Of a DNA stretch of 64,000 nt, positions 1-9,562 are shown in pieces (the stretch's first letter is position 1; the number at the start of each line of letters is the position of its first letter). The stretch is taken from positions 62,001 through 126,000 of the forward strand of contig JADNYV010000043.1 in assembly GCA_015501055.1 (NCBI GenBank). Reading direction: 5' to 3'. Under the pieces are notes generated by a model. It saw only the letters and a list, made by a program, of their open reading frames with translations. It was not told where the DNA came from and did not search any database. Made by a program: the position numbers and the translations under genes. The stretch is from Mucidula mucida (lineage: Eukaryota; Basidiomycota; Agaricomycetes; Agaricales; Physalacriaceae).

Positions 1-527
1 CGACCCGAGAAATGGACGAGGAGAGTAGTGCGGTGCCGTGTGACGACAGGGGGGAGCCGGGGAGGAGCGGAAACACCGAGAGATACATGCGTGCAATCAC
101 ACGGAAAGCATCTGGACCGTGTCAACAAGGGCAAATGCAACTTTCATGCAGCGGGAACTGTCTCCCACGAAGGTCAATAGATTCTGCGCCACGAGGGTTG
201 GTTGGTAGACAGATCCAGAACTCAACGACCAATCTTGCGTGAACAGTGCTGTAGACTATAAATTTCGTTCAGGATCGTGAAATCAAATGCCGTCCACAGG
301 CTTCATACGTGAAGACAAAGCAAAACCTAGAAGACCGATGACTCCATCTCGGATCTCTTCTGGACGAGAATGAGGGAGTGATACGGGAATCCATGACGTC
401 AACGTCAAAGTGCGCCACACCAGAACGCCAGCTAGCACCAACAGGTCGGCCTTCTCGAGAATGACGTTCACCAATAACGTTGTATATGACGTGTCCCAAC
501 ATGACGTCCCCAGCAGCAGTTCGCGAG
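1..527. other. intergenic, no gene seen
   Basis: Reading both strands gives only short overlapping open frames with no family resemblance and no splice pattern that builds a protein. The right end is the probable upstream control region of the CsbD-like gene. Confidence 0.4.
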
Positions 528-534
528 TATAAAA
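528..534 (+). promoter_or_regulatory. TATA box of CsbD-like gene
   Basis: TATAAAA lies 73 bp before the ATG at 607, a normal fungal spacing once a short 5' leader is allowed. The leader between them is CA-rich, as in highly expressed fungal genes. Confidence 0.6.
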
Positions 535-606
535 GCAGCTGTGTACAGAGCTGAAAAAGTCATCAATCAATCAATCAACACACACTCACCGCATAACTAC
601 ACAAAC

Positions 607-1039
607 ATGTCCGGAGGAAACACCAAATTCACCACTGGTTCATCTGAGCCAAAGTCAGTACTTTGCACTTGAAACTTTCACTCACATCCTTACTTGCGAT
701 TTCAGGAAATCCACTGGCCAGTATCATTCCGTCAAAGGAAACCTCGTCGAGGCCATCGGTAACACGACTGGCGCGACTTCATGGCGGCAGTCCGGTAGCG
801 AAGAACACGCGGCCGGCGAAGCTGAGGTCAACGCCGCGAAAGCCAAAGGCTACGCAGAGGGCACCGGTGACCGCCTCACAGGCAAGAAAGACTCCGTGTC
901 GGGCTGTTACTGGTGACAAGCAGCAGAGATGAGCGGTTAGTTGGCCTCTCCTTGATGCGTGTACTCGTCTAATACTGTTCAAGGAACGGCTCAGCAGGAT
1001 AAGGGCCAGACCAAGCAGGACGTGAACCGCTGGTCGTAA
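607..1039 (+). CDS. CsbD-like small stress protein (frame broken)
   Basis: A small hydrophilic protein of the CsbD-like family that basidiomycete annotations also call mismatch/cruciform DNA-binding (Hmp1-like). Exon 1 runs 607-653, intron 654-705, exon 2 706-935, intron 936-983, exon 3 984-1039. Family hallmarks are visible: YHSVKGNLVEAIGN, then AAGEAEVNAAKAKGYAEG, GDRLTGKKDSV, a VTGDKQQ stretch, and a last exon reading GTAQQDKGQTKQDVNRWS. The reading frame is not continuous. After KKDSVSG two bases seem to be missing near 904, so the frame runs into a stop (912-916), and two extra bases occur near 925-928 just before MSG, which restores the frame. Either this copy is damaged or the base calls are wrong. 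The role (stress protection, DNA binding) is only known from family annotation. Confidence 0.72.
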
Positions 1040-1290
1040 ATGCTCCAAGACTAATTTTAATCCTGTATCATTGCATACCTTTGTATTTCGTACGATGCGA
1101 ACCACTGTAAATGTCATGTTTCTTGTCCAGATTTGTGCACCACGTACCAACACCTATGAACGTTGTTCAGAATACGTCAGGTTGAATACGCACCTTGGTG
1201 CTTGAAGAACTTGCAAGTGGCGCGCTCGAGTATTAAAGCCAAATTTGCATTGGCCAATAAGTACAATACATCCCTCCAGTAACCATGTGC

Positions 1291-2116
1291 TCAGTCAATG
1301 AGATACTTGCGTTTGAAAAACGCGCGGAGATGCAGGATCTGCCAGGTGCCGAGACCCGCCAGGGAAAGGATGTGAACCATGCAAAGTTCGTGACGCGATA
1401 TTCGTAGAAGCTGCACGTACCGTCAGACGGATATGGCTGGAAGAGGAACAGCACGTACTGTTCGTGTCAGTAAATCGTTCTTCCCTCTTCTTGAGGTATC
1501 CCATCTCATCTACAATCTCCTTCACAAGACCTTCCAATTTGCGCATTTCCGTCTCAAGACCGGATAATGACTCCTGGTTGGCGATAGCGCTGCACGATGA
1601 GGTTAGTCCGTGGACTTGAAAACTCTTTGGCGACTCACTTGTAATCCACAGCATCAGCGCCTATGTCAACATCCAGGTCAATGATTCGACTTTGCTTGGC
1701 GGATTCTGAGCGGACGTCTATACCACAGTCATTATACATTTTGCGCTAGCTGCATTGGGGAACGTACCCGCATCAAGGTAGTTTTTGAAACAGACGCCGA
1801 CCTCTCCCTCCGCGTGGGTAGTAACAGCCAGTCTGGTCTCCGCGTTAATGTTCCGCTTGCTGAGATAGACGTTCTTCTGCGGACTCGAGTCCACGATTTC
1901 GATGTCGACTCGCTGCTTTGCGCCCGGGCCGACGTTGGCGGTGACAATGACAAGGGTATCGGAATGGACTGGGTTCCATATGCATTTCTGGGGAGGATAT
2001 CGGAATGCCTGTAGAGAGAATTTTATGGCGCTGGCTTCGAGTGGTAATAAGAGCAGAATGGAGGCTGCCCAGAGCCAGGTGAGCATGGACGCCCAGACGC
2101 GACGTGGAGGTGACAT
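1291..2116 (-). CDS. p24/emp24 family cargo receptor, ERV25-like
   Basis: Type I membrane protein of COPII/COPI vesicles that carries cargo between ER and Golgi. Exons on the minus strand: 2116-1768, 1717-1639, 1589-1459 and 1410-1291, with introns of 48-50 nt. From the N-terminus: a signal peptide (hydrophobic LWAASILLLLPLEASA), a GOLD domain with two cysteines (QKCIW and GEVGVCF) fit for the usual disulfide, a coiled-coil region (ETEMRKLEGLVKEIVDEM), one membrane helix (ILSLAGLGTWQILHL) and a short tail FFKRKYLID that has the FF and dibasic trafficking signals. The start at 2116 was chosen because it leads directly into the signal peptide; an in-frame upstream ATG at 2191 exists. The last exon needs two one-base insertions, near 1400 (after STN) and near 1368 (after FAWFT), to reach the conserved tail. 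ERV25 (p24 delta) is the closest type by eye. Confidence 0.8.
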
Positions 2117-2191
2117 GAAGGGTGGTATTTGTCCTTGTTGTCTTTTGAGCTTTGCTGCAACAGTGCAATCTGACTTGAACTTTCTCTTCAA

Positions 2192-2700
2192 CGAAGCGCG
2201 TCGACGCTGGATTGAATCGAGTCGCCGAGCGATAATCAGAGATAGATTCTAAATGCTGTTACTTGATACTTTTGCTCTAATTCTCGCTAGTTATGTACCA
2301 AGTCTGCTCTACAGTTTCAAGGGACGTCCTAACTGGCGGACTTTGACGCGGCAACATGTAGAATGTCGGGAAATAATAGCGTTGTAATGCCTGAGGTTGA
2401 AATAGTACGCCACATTGATGTGATTTGGCTTTGTTGACTCGTGTCCCACATGTCAAACAGGGCCACGAAGGCTAACTCCTTCCAGGATGCCATGCGCGAT
2501 GAACGTGCCCTCCTTGACGTTAACCGCCATCGCCAGCGACCATGTCACCACTGAGAGTTGCGGACGCAGCTCATATCGTTCCTTATCCTCATACAGTCGG
2601 CCCTCATGGCCAAGTTACCCCCATTCCCCTCAATAACGCTGGTCGAAATAGAATGCTGAAACCTGCCAAGAAGGCTGGTGGTGGTGGTCAACGGTCCAGA
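2192..2700. other. intergenic between divergent genes
   Basis: No convincing coding signal. The right part, from about 2690, may already contain the first coding exon of the RING-H2 gene, whose start could not be fixed. The left part is the probable promoter of the p24 gene on the minus strand. Confidence 0.3.
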
Positions 2701-4497
2701 GATAACGAGGCACATTTCGCAAGCAGCCCGTTTCAAGGGAAACGCGCCCAGCGCCGACAACGCAACGCGATCGTGACGATGATGGTATGCCTCTCGCTTA
2801 CTGCTGATACTCGGCTAAGTCTCTTCAGAAATCAGTATTCCTGACTACCCCCCGCCTTCGTTTCTTGAGGCCATATCAACCCACCTCTGTCGGTCTGTCC
2901 CAGTACGACCACTCTCCCTCGGCCCTCTACACCTTCTCCGCTCAGTGCCACGAGACCAACGAGCCCTATGCCCGAGCCGCAGCCCCCTTTATCGCCTACG
3001 GATTCAGTTGCAGATTCAGACGGGTCACTAGAAATTATCGACATGGCTACCGTCCCAGTCTCAAATGAACCCATACGCAGACCAAGTCGATGGCGGTCAG
3101 CAACCGCGCCGACTCCGCAACCTCACGACCAGAAGCGGAGGGTCCCAGACGTGCTTTACTGACGATGAGACGGACCTTGCAACCTTGTCAAATCGCGCCA
3201 AACACCTTTCGTTATCACCATTTCGTTTGCTGTCTCAAAAGCCCGCCTCCCCTTCCACTCCCTACCGTAGTACCTCTTTCTTCAAGAGCACTACATCGAT
3301 CGCGACCAGCCATAATGCGTCGAGCCTCCGCTGTCATCACCGCGAAGTGAAAGTCCTTTAGGGCGCAAGTTATTCACCAAAGGCAAGGAACGCTCTCACA
3401 GTCGAGAGACTTTGGACTCTTGGGAGGTCTTGGAGTCTGAACAAGCACCACCCCAAGCCTGCTGTCTGCCGTGGAGTATATGACTTCACCGCCATCGTCC
3501 CCAACTTCCCCTTCTCCCATATCACCTGTGCCTCTGAACACAGACCATATACCGTCTGCTAGTACAGAAAGTTTATCACCTACAACGCCTAGAGTGCGTC
3601 GGCCGCCTCCACCACCACCACCTCCGCGTCGAAGTGGAGCTAGATCTCCCTCACGTTCACCAGTATCCGATCCGTTTGTCCAAACCCCTGAGCCAGGACT
3701 GTCAACGCCCCTCGCAGCTTCGTCTTCCCCGACGTACCAGCGTGCGCCATCGCCTGACATCAGTCCGACCCGACCAGTCTTGGCTTCCCAAATGTCCACC
3801 ATGCGTTCTGCAAAACCATACGTACACCGACTGTCAACCTCCCCCATTCCATTCCAATCGCCTGCCTCGCCTTCGACCTCCGCAACACCCACTAGACACC
3901 ATTATCTTGGGCGTCCACTACCACCGCGGCCACCAGGCCCGCCTCCATCTCAGGAGCCCATACCGTCTCGTTGCCCAGAGGGCATACTCATCGACTTGGA
4001 CGATCACACGCCAGTGTCCCAGCCAGTTTCTCGGTCACCTACCGAGGTCACCGATCTCGATTTGCTGATCTCTAGACTCGAGTACGACGATTCTGGCGCG
4101 CAGAGTGGGGCCAACTACGACGTGAGCCCTGTCCCTACCTCTTGTCTTCATTCCAACCGGTCTTACCAGCGCACACTCGAAGGACCTGCTGCTCATATCC
4201 GAGATCTTGGGCCCCGGGCCTCCACCAGCTGTTTGTTCTCCTCCTCCAGCCCGGTCTATCGTCTCGGGGCTAGTGTCTGTTGAACGGCGGCGGGTCATGA
4301 AGGATGGGAGGGTGAAGCTCAAGCTGGTGTTGATGGGGACGGCGGTGGATCGGTGTGGGATATGTCTGACGCAGTTCAAGGAGGGCGATTGTGGTGCTGT
4401 GGGTGAGAAATGCAGGCATTCCTGCCACGAAAAGTGTATCGTTAGATGGTTGGCGAGGAGTTGGACTTGTCCGTTGTGTCGGGAAGCCTGGAGCTGA
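2700..4497 (+). CDS. proline-rich RING-H2 finger protein
   Basis: Probable E3 ubiquitin ligase. The last exon (4183-4497) holds a full RING-H2 at the C-terminus: CGIC, then EKCRHSCHEKC, then CPLC, giving C-x2-C...C-x-H-x2-H-x2-C...C-x2-C. An intron (4122-4182) separates it from a long disordered exon rich in Pro/Ser/Thr with a run of eight prolines near 3607. Upstream, frames continue through 2820-3470 (a probable intron 2785-2828) with acidic, Ser-rich text such as DSDGSLEIIDMATV and FTDDETDLATLS. Joining these pieces needs several one-base corrections: about 2882 (CCC run), about 3165, 3358-3360 (TTT) and 3451-3454 (CCCC). After the last two the text reads on smoothly. The start is uncertain. 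Only the RING gives a function; targets are unknown. Confidence 0.6.
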
Positions 4498-5341
4498 TAC
4501 TGGATGTTTTTTTTTGGTCGGGTTATGGCAGACCCATGTAGCGTTACGTCTCTTTTGTTAGACCATCGACTCTTCAGTCGTGTACTCTTGCTTGTGTACA
4601 GTACCATCATGCTCGTTCGTTTACGACTCATTCATGAGTACTACACTCTGTGTAATTCATCTTGCTCGGTAGGCCCGAGCTTGTGTGCCACTTCTACGTC
4701 TAGCGGAGACACAATCGCGTTCTTCGCACTTGTGAAAATACAACCTCGGAAAGCCTTGTAGGCTACGAGCTCAAAATAACGGAGTTACGGGTAGGCAAGA
4801 GGATATGTGGCACACTCAAGATAATACCTATAAGAAGCACCCCACCCCACTCCACTCCACTACTATTTGAACCGATGTTTGCTACAGCTCGCTGCATCAC
4901 ATCAAGTGAACAAAGTCATGTCCGGGCCAATAACATCACAATCAACTACTTTAGGTGGTGAAGTAAACCCTAGGTTTCGATACACCTCGGGTTTACTGCG
5001 GTAAATAACGGTATTGAAACATCCGGGGGTGTGAGGTAGGTTTCGATACCGGCACGTGACTACTGCATGTGCCGGCGCGCTGGCGCTCAGAGAGCCTGGA
5101 GGTGGCGGGACTAAGGCGGCGGGGCGCGGCGCCACATCACGTGTTCCAAACACGGCCGGTATCGAAACCGTTACTAACGGTTTCTAAATCTGAGCCTCCT
5201 GGGGGGTCAAAATCAATATTGTTACTAATAACCTCCGGAGGTTTACTGCGCCACCCTAGGGGAAGATACATTTCGTTAAATGTAAAGGCGTCACAGCATC
5301 GGTGCGTGAGCCAAAATGTACAGGCCTAGAACTACTACACA
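4498..5341. other. intergenic, palindrome-rich
   Basis: No gene seen. The stretch from about 4950 to 5250 is packed with short inverted repeats (listed separately) and sits next to a tRNA gene, a place where small mobile elements often land. Confidence 0.4.
5039..5169. repeat. 15-bp inverted repeat pair
   Basis: GGTTTCGATACCGGC at 5039-5053 is repeated as its exact reverse complement at 5155-5169. Near it lie a perfect 14-bp palindrome AACCTCCGGAGGTT (5230-5243) and two copies of GGTTTACTGCG (about 4990 and 5240). This could be a small non-autonomous element or a remnant, but I found no target duplication. Confidence 0.55.
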
Positions 5342-5431
5342 CGACACCAGCAGGATTTGAACCTGCGCCCTCAAAGAGGAACAGATGAAGAAAATTCGAA
5401 TCTGTCGCCGTAACCACTTGGCTATAGTGCC
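5342..5431 (-). tRNA. tRNA-Ser(CGA) with 8-nt intron
   Basis: The minus strand folds as a serine tRNA: acceptor GGCACTA pairs with TGGTGTC (two G.U pairs), D arm GCCAAGTGGTTACGGC, anticodon stem ACAGA/TCTGT, a long variable arm with CCTC/GAGG, and T arm GCAGGTTCAAATCCTGC. The loop reads TT-CGA-A, then an intron TTTTCTTC, then A. Anticodon CGA reads UCG. Exon sequence is almost identical to the two tRNA-Ser(AGA) genes at 8651 and 13974. Confidence 0.9.
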
Positions 5432-5588
5432 TTGAAATTGTTAACCTTCGCAACATTGAGATCATAGGGACCGACGCTTGTACAAGTTAACAATGATTGA
5501 TTTAGAAAGTGGGTCGTTCATTATCTCTACACGGGCGCCTGTCAGAGTGTCAATTCGGCGTCTGAGCAACATGGTTCAAGAAGCGTAC

Positions 5589-5973
5589 CTAAGGTTTATC
5601 TCCTCCATCTTCAATAAGCCCAACACCGACCGACCGACTCTCCGGCTGTAACCGCTGCTGCACATCCTCCTTGGTCAACTTGGCCGCTTCTGCTGCGACC
5701 TTGGCCTGTCTCGCTGCCTGTTGGCCAAATCGTCGAATCGTGAGGTATCCGGACATTGCTAGCTACGCACCGCCTTTTTACCGTGCAGACACTCCAAGTA
5801 GTCCTCGCCCTGCAGCCTGCATTGCGTCGGGATGTCCGCGCTGGCGTAGCATTTCTGGAATTCCTGCCAAAAGGCGAAACAGCGCGGTTGGCCACCAGAG
5901 TAACTGAATCCTGACTGAGGGGGGGTGGGGGAGGTCAGAGAAATGGGAGGAAGCCGGAGCGTAAACCCACCAT
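5589..5973 (-). CDS. NADH dehydrogenase 15-kDa subunit (NDUFS5-like)
   Basis: Accessory subunit of respiratory complex I on the intermembrane-space side. Three exons: 5973-5967 (only ATGGTGG), 5910-5771 and 5717-5589, with introns 5911-5966 and 5718-5770, giving 91 residues. The core GGQPRCFAFWQEFQKCY...QCRLQGEDYLECLHGKK carries the twin CX9C cysteines of the CHCH fold (C-x9-C in both helices), the signature of this subunit and of Mia40-dependent import. The C-terminal exon is Ala/Lys-rich and helical. The tiny first exon uses a weak donor GTTTAC, chosen because it alone gives a continuous frame and a normal start. The frame is intact, unlike several neighbours. Confidence 0.85.
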
Positions 5974-6199
5974 GATCGTTTGGTGGAAAGTGACAATATC
6001 ACAGGTGTCACGCTCGGCAAATTCAAACAAGTGCGAAAGTGCCAGTATTTCGTCTTCTTCGTATTACAAAAACATGGTTTCAGGAGCGTATATACGAGAA
6101 TGACTATCATAATCACAAGCCCTTCTCTGCGCCAACTTGCACCTAAAAGGCACCGGTTGCCTACAAGTACTTGGTTTTGGACCTTTGCCGTCACCGCAA

Positions 6200-6900
6200 G
6201 ACTAAAAGGACCTCAGCATTCCACCGCTAAATCTAATCTCTGAAATGACGTCCTCGGGCATGATATCGCACATGCTCGACACGGTCGCGATGAAGCGGAG
6301 TAACATCTGGACAGACGCGTTTCCCAAATCCGAAATCACGGTAAGCATCGTCTGCATGGCAGCTGGCTGCATCGTCACCATTGTATCTCCGGGTTGAACA
6401 TCTCGGGGTCATGATATTCCTCCGTATCACAAGCATTGCCTGTACACTGTTACTCGAATTCGAAGTGAAATCAAAATAGTATACTCACCAAATGTTGCAG
6501 AATATCATCGCTCCCTTGTCGAAGGAGTAGCCTTTGTATTCGTCAGCTTGCGTCGTTGCATGAGGAAGTACTGTAGGACCGTGAATGCCATGCGTTGTAC
6601 TTGAAATCAAAGCTAGCATCAACTTACGAAGAGGTATGGGAGGAAAACAACGAAGGATTTCGGTGATCACGCTGGTGGATTGACTTTGTCGTCAATAGTT
6701 GGGAGACATCCGAGACAGGCAACCTCTGCTTGTGCCTTCTTCTGCACGTCAGGATGGTGAAGCATCATCAAAAAGAATGTATGGAGAGAGGCGATTGACT
6801 ATGCGCGGGTCAGGAAGTGATGAAAACAAAATAAAGATTCGGATCATCATCGGCCTCCAATCAATGGGCAGACCTCGGACTCCTTCAATAGCTGGCCATT
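6200..6900 (-). pseudogene. cytochrome P450 remnant (C-terminal half)
   Basis: Monooxygenase fragment of a basidiomycete P450. Pieces seen in order on the minus strand: HTFFLMMLHHPDVQKKAQAE (after helix I, near 6750), ITEILRCFPPIPL (the K-helix ExxR is EILR, near 6650), PHATTQADEYKGY and FDKGAMIFCNIW (near 6500), HDPEMFNPE followed by RYNGD (the PERF region, near 6390), and the heme loop FGFGKRVCP (near 6310). The invariant Gly after the Cys-Pro is replaced by Asp, and the usual GRHLAD-type text is absent, although later helix L text (LLRFIATVSSMCDI) follows in another frame. At least three frame shifts are needed, and no N-terminal half or membrane anchor was found upstream. Some shifts may be sequencing errors, but the missing parts argue for a dead or truncated gene. 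Confidence 0.7.
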
Positions 6901-7325
6901 GGCGTCCTGGAATATAGCTTCACATACACTGGGAATGCCATTATCCCCAGACAGCTCACGGGAGTGTGAAGGAGACAATCGTAAAGCTCACATGCGTCTA
7001 TTTACTCGCGAGGGCTTTGCGACAAGTCGTAGAGAGCATAAGAAGGAGGAAGAACGACTAGAGTTTCACTGTTTTCAACATGGAGAGAGACATAATCCCA
7101 GACCATATGCGGCGTGAATGTGCAGTGGGACGAGTCACCGGAATCCGGGGTATCCTGTTCAGTAAAGCTTCGAATCAACTCTGCTAGAGGGACGCTGAAG
7201 TTTGGTGCTCAACTGAGCTAACTCATGCGCAGCAGCTTGTGAGAGACTCGAGTTGGACATTGCGGTGAGGAAAGCACGAAGAAAAAAACCATCACATTTG
7301 ACACTAAAGCATGCACAAAGGAACC
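6901..7325. other. between P450 remnant and Scd6 gene
   Basis: No supported gene. A minus-strand frame beginning about 7248 (MSNSSLSQAAAHELAQLS) runs about 33 codons before a stop and matches nothing I know. Confidence 0.3.
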
Positions 7326-8244
7326 CTACCGGGACGGAACACCTCGACCACGACCCCGTCCACCAGCGCCGCCGCGCCTTCCCCAGCCGCCTACATAGGC
7401 GCCAGGTCCCAAGAGCCCTACACCCCCCGGCTCTCCAAACGTCGCCACATTGCGATCGCGCTCTTCCTGCCTCCTCCCCCGTCCTCTTCCCCTTCCCCGC
7501 CCCGGGTTCGGGTGATGTGCGGGGCCTGCCTGCGGGGTAAGGGTATCAAAGAAGCTCTTTTGCGGATTATACGCCTCGACCTCGTCGACGCCCTCTGTCT
7601 TTGCCTCCGGCTTTGTAAACCGCGCGTTTGACGCAGAAAAATCAAAGTCTGTGGTCGGCACTTTGAATGCGCCATTCTGTTGTTGCTGCTGAATCTCGCC
7701 TATAGCCCGCTCGACCGACTCCATAGCGGTATGCACAGAGTCTGCCCGGCGCTGCCTCGGCTGCTGTGGCTGCGGCCCAGCGCCGACGACAGCGGGGTCG
7801 TCGTGCACGCTTCGACGGACTTTGGGAGCTGGCGCGGCGGCGGCGGCTTCGTCGACGGCCAAGATCTTTAACTTGGCTCGCGCGGAAAATGATGTATTCG
7901 TAGGGCTCGGCAACGGGTGGAATGAACTCGCCGGGCGGGCGTCGAGTTTCTGTGCCCATGGAGTACACGCGGGAGAGCTATCAATTTGGACATTAGTGGG
8001 AGGGCACCAAAGGGGGGAGAGGGTGTACTTGGATGGTTGACGCGGCGGGGTCGATGCCGGCGAGTATCCCGCGGTAGCGCACATCAGAGTGCGAGATTAG
8101 GGAGATGGGTTTCCTGGGGATGTGTTAGTCGGGGAATGTGAAAGAGGCGAAGACGCGAGCAAATGGGAGGCCAGCCAATATTTTCACCAGTGCACAAAAC
8201 CAGTTCAAAGATATAAAAACTCACCCAATGAAACTGAGCGCCAT
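7326..8244 (-). CDS. Scd6/LSM14-family mRNA translation repressor
   Basis: Cytoplasmic mRNP protein of P-bodies that binds eIF4G or decapping factors. Exon 1 8244-8225 (MALSFIG), intron 8114-8224, exon 2 8113-8029, intron 7978-8028, exon 3 from 7977. The N-terminal LSm14 domain is clear (KPISLISHSDVRYRGILAGI, then VYSMGTETRRPPGE and YEYIIFRASQVKDL). Then come a disordered Ala/Gln-rich linker, the FDF box (FDFSASNARFTKPEAKTE), the FFD box (YNPQKSFFDTLTPQ), an RG-rich stretch (GRGRGRGRGRR), a TFG box (NVATFGEPGG) and a final RGG tail. One extra base near 7859 (GG where one G is expected) breaks the frame right after the LSm domain (KDL then AVDEAAAA). All family parts are present, so I read it as a real gene with one miscalled base. 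Confidence 0.85.
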
Positions 8245-8650
8245 TTTCCGTTTCCTTCTTTCTGTCTGTCCAATACGCGTTGCCTAGCGTTCGTTGAAAT
8301 CCTTCCTATTCGCCTTTCTTCCCGTAACTATGCGCTGTCCTGATTTCAATACGAGTAGTGCTGAGTGAAAGCAAGTAAAAGTCTGCAGTTCGTGCTAGTC
8401 AATGCAAGAGTCCAACTCTTTGACGACGCACGCGTGCCAGCCTCGAAGCTAATTCAAACTCCGCCACGTAACTGGCACAGCCACATGCGCTTGGTATTCG
8501 ATACCACCTCCTCTTGCGTCGTTCTCCTCACTGTGCTGCCTATATATTGAAAGAAAGTGCTCATGGAAACCGCCCTCGTTACTCATAGCTATTTCAACAA
8601 CAATCATGCCTGCCCGTGCGGGACGAAATAGTCAGCTCTGAACATCCCAC
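8245..8650. other. intergenic upstream of tRNA
   Basis: Probable promoter of the minus-strand Scd6 gene on the left, then about 300 bp without a supported feature before the tRNA. Confidence 0.35.
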
Positions 8651-8752
8651 GGCGCTATAGCCAAGTGGTTACGGCGACAGATTAGAATTGCTCGCAGCTC
8701 TCTCGTAATCTGTTCCTCTTTGAGGGCGCAGGTTCAAATCCTGCTGGCGTCG
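8651..8752 (+). tRNA. tRNA-Ser(AGA) with ~20-nt intron
   Basis: Acceptor GGCGCTA pairs with TGGCGTC, D arm GCCAAGTGGTTACGGC, anticodon stem ACAGA/TCTGT, long variable arm CCTC/GAGG, T arm GCAGGTTCAAATCCTGC. The loop is TT-AGA-A, then an intron of about 20 nt, then A. Anticodon AGA reads UCU and, as inosine, UCC and UCA. A run of seven T at 8780-8786 can serve as the Pol III terminator. Confidence 0.9.
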
Positions 8753-9562
8753 CTCAGAATTTACTTTATTGTTTTACACTTTTTTTCAGTGCCACAGTGA
8801 CTGTCTGTGCCTTTTTCCAACCACTTGTTTCATGCTTGACTTGTTGGATTCCATATCTGCGTGCGCGGCAGAATTTAGCAAAGTTGTCAGTGCCAAAAGC
8901 TACTGCATCCATCAACTCATTTGTCCTTGTAGGCTTTCGATTCTTTGTGTTGATCAACGGGCGCTCTCAGCCAAGAAGGTGAAGGGTCTCCTCGCGGAAC
9001 GAAGAGGCCTTGAAGTGTATGGTAGCAAACCGGATAGAGAGCGAGACACACTCACGTCCAGATAGTAAGTAGTACTTGAGTAGTACATGACAGAATCTCG
9101 AGTCTGCCGCGCGATATTCAGGCGCCTTGAGTGTCGCGAATGGAAAAGGCTTTCTTTGCGATCAAGGTAAGAGAGTATCGTACTGTACTCCCCCGAGTTG
9201 AACACGGACACTACGATAAAATCACAAGAAGGGAGATGGCGATAGATAGTTGAGGGTAGAAGAACCTATGGAAAGGTGGTGGCGAGAGTAAAGAACCAAG
9301 TTCAACGCCGAGTTGATGATTGATCTTGTCATAACTAGTTTACTAGACTGGATAGAAAGCGTGTTGGGGAGACAAGAAGGAGTTAGAGAAACCCCCATTG
9401 AAACTTCGTTGGAATTGAAACTCCGCTGGGGTTAGGGTTGGACCTCATCGTCACCTCTGGCCGGGGTGTGGTTCCCCCTAGCGCGGGTCTCTTCCGTCTT
9501 CCACTGCTCCAACCATAGAGGCCCCATTTGTATACCGATACCCGCCGCTTCTGCCGCCGGAC
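8753..9562. other. no gene seen
   Basis: About 800 bp downstream of the tRNA. Short open frames on both strands lack family similarity. The last 100 bp probably hold the promoter and leader of the cysteine-module gene. Confidence 0.35.

Noticed and set aside
7326..7630. Plus-strand open frames over the Scd6 gene
   Set aside because: They are antisense images of the RGG-rich region; GC-rich coding DNA opens the other strand.
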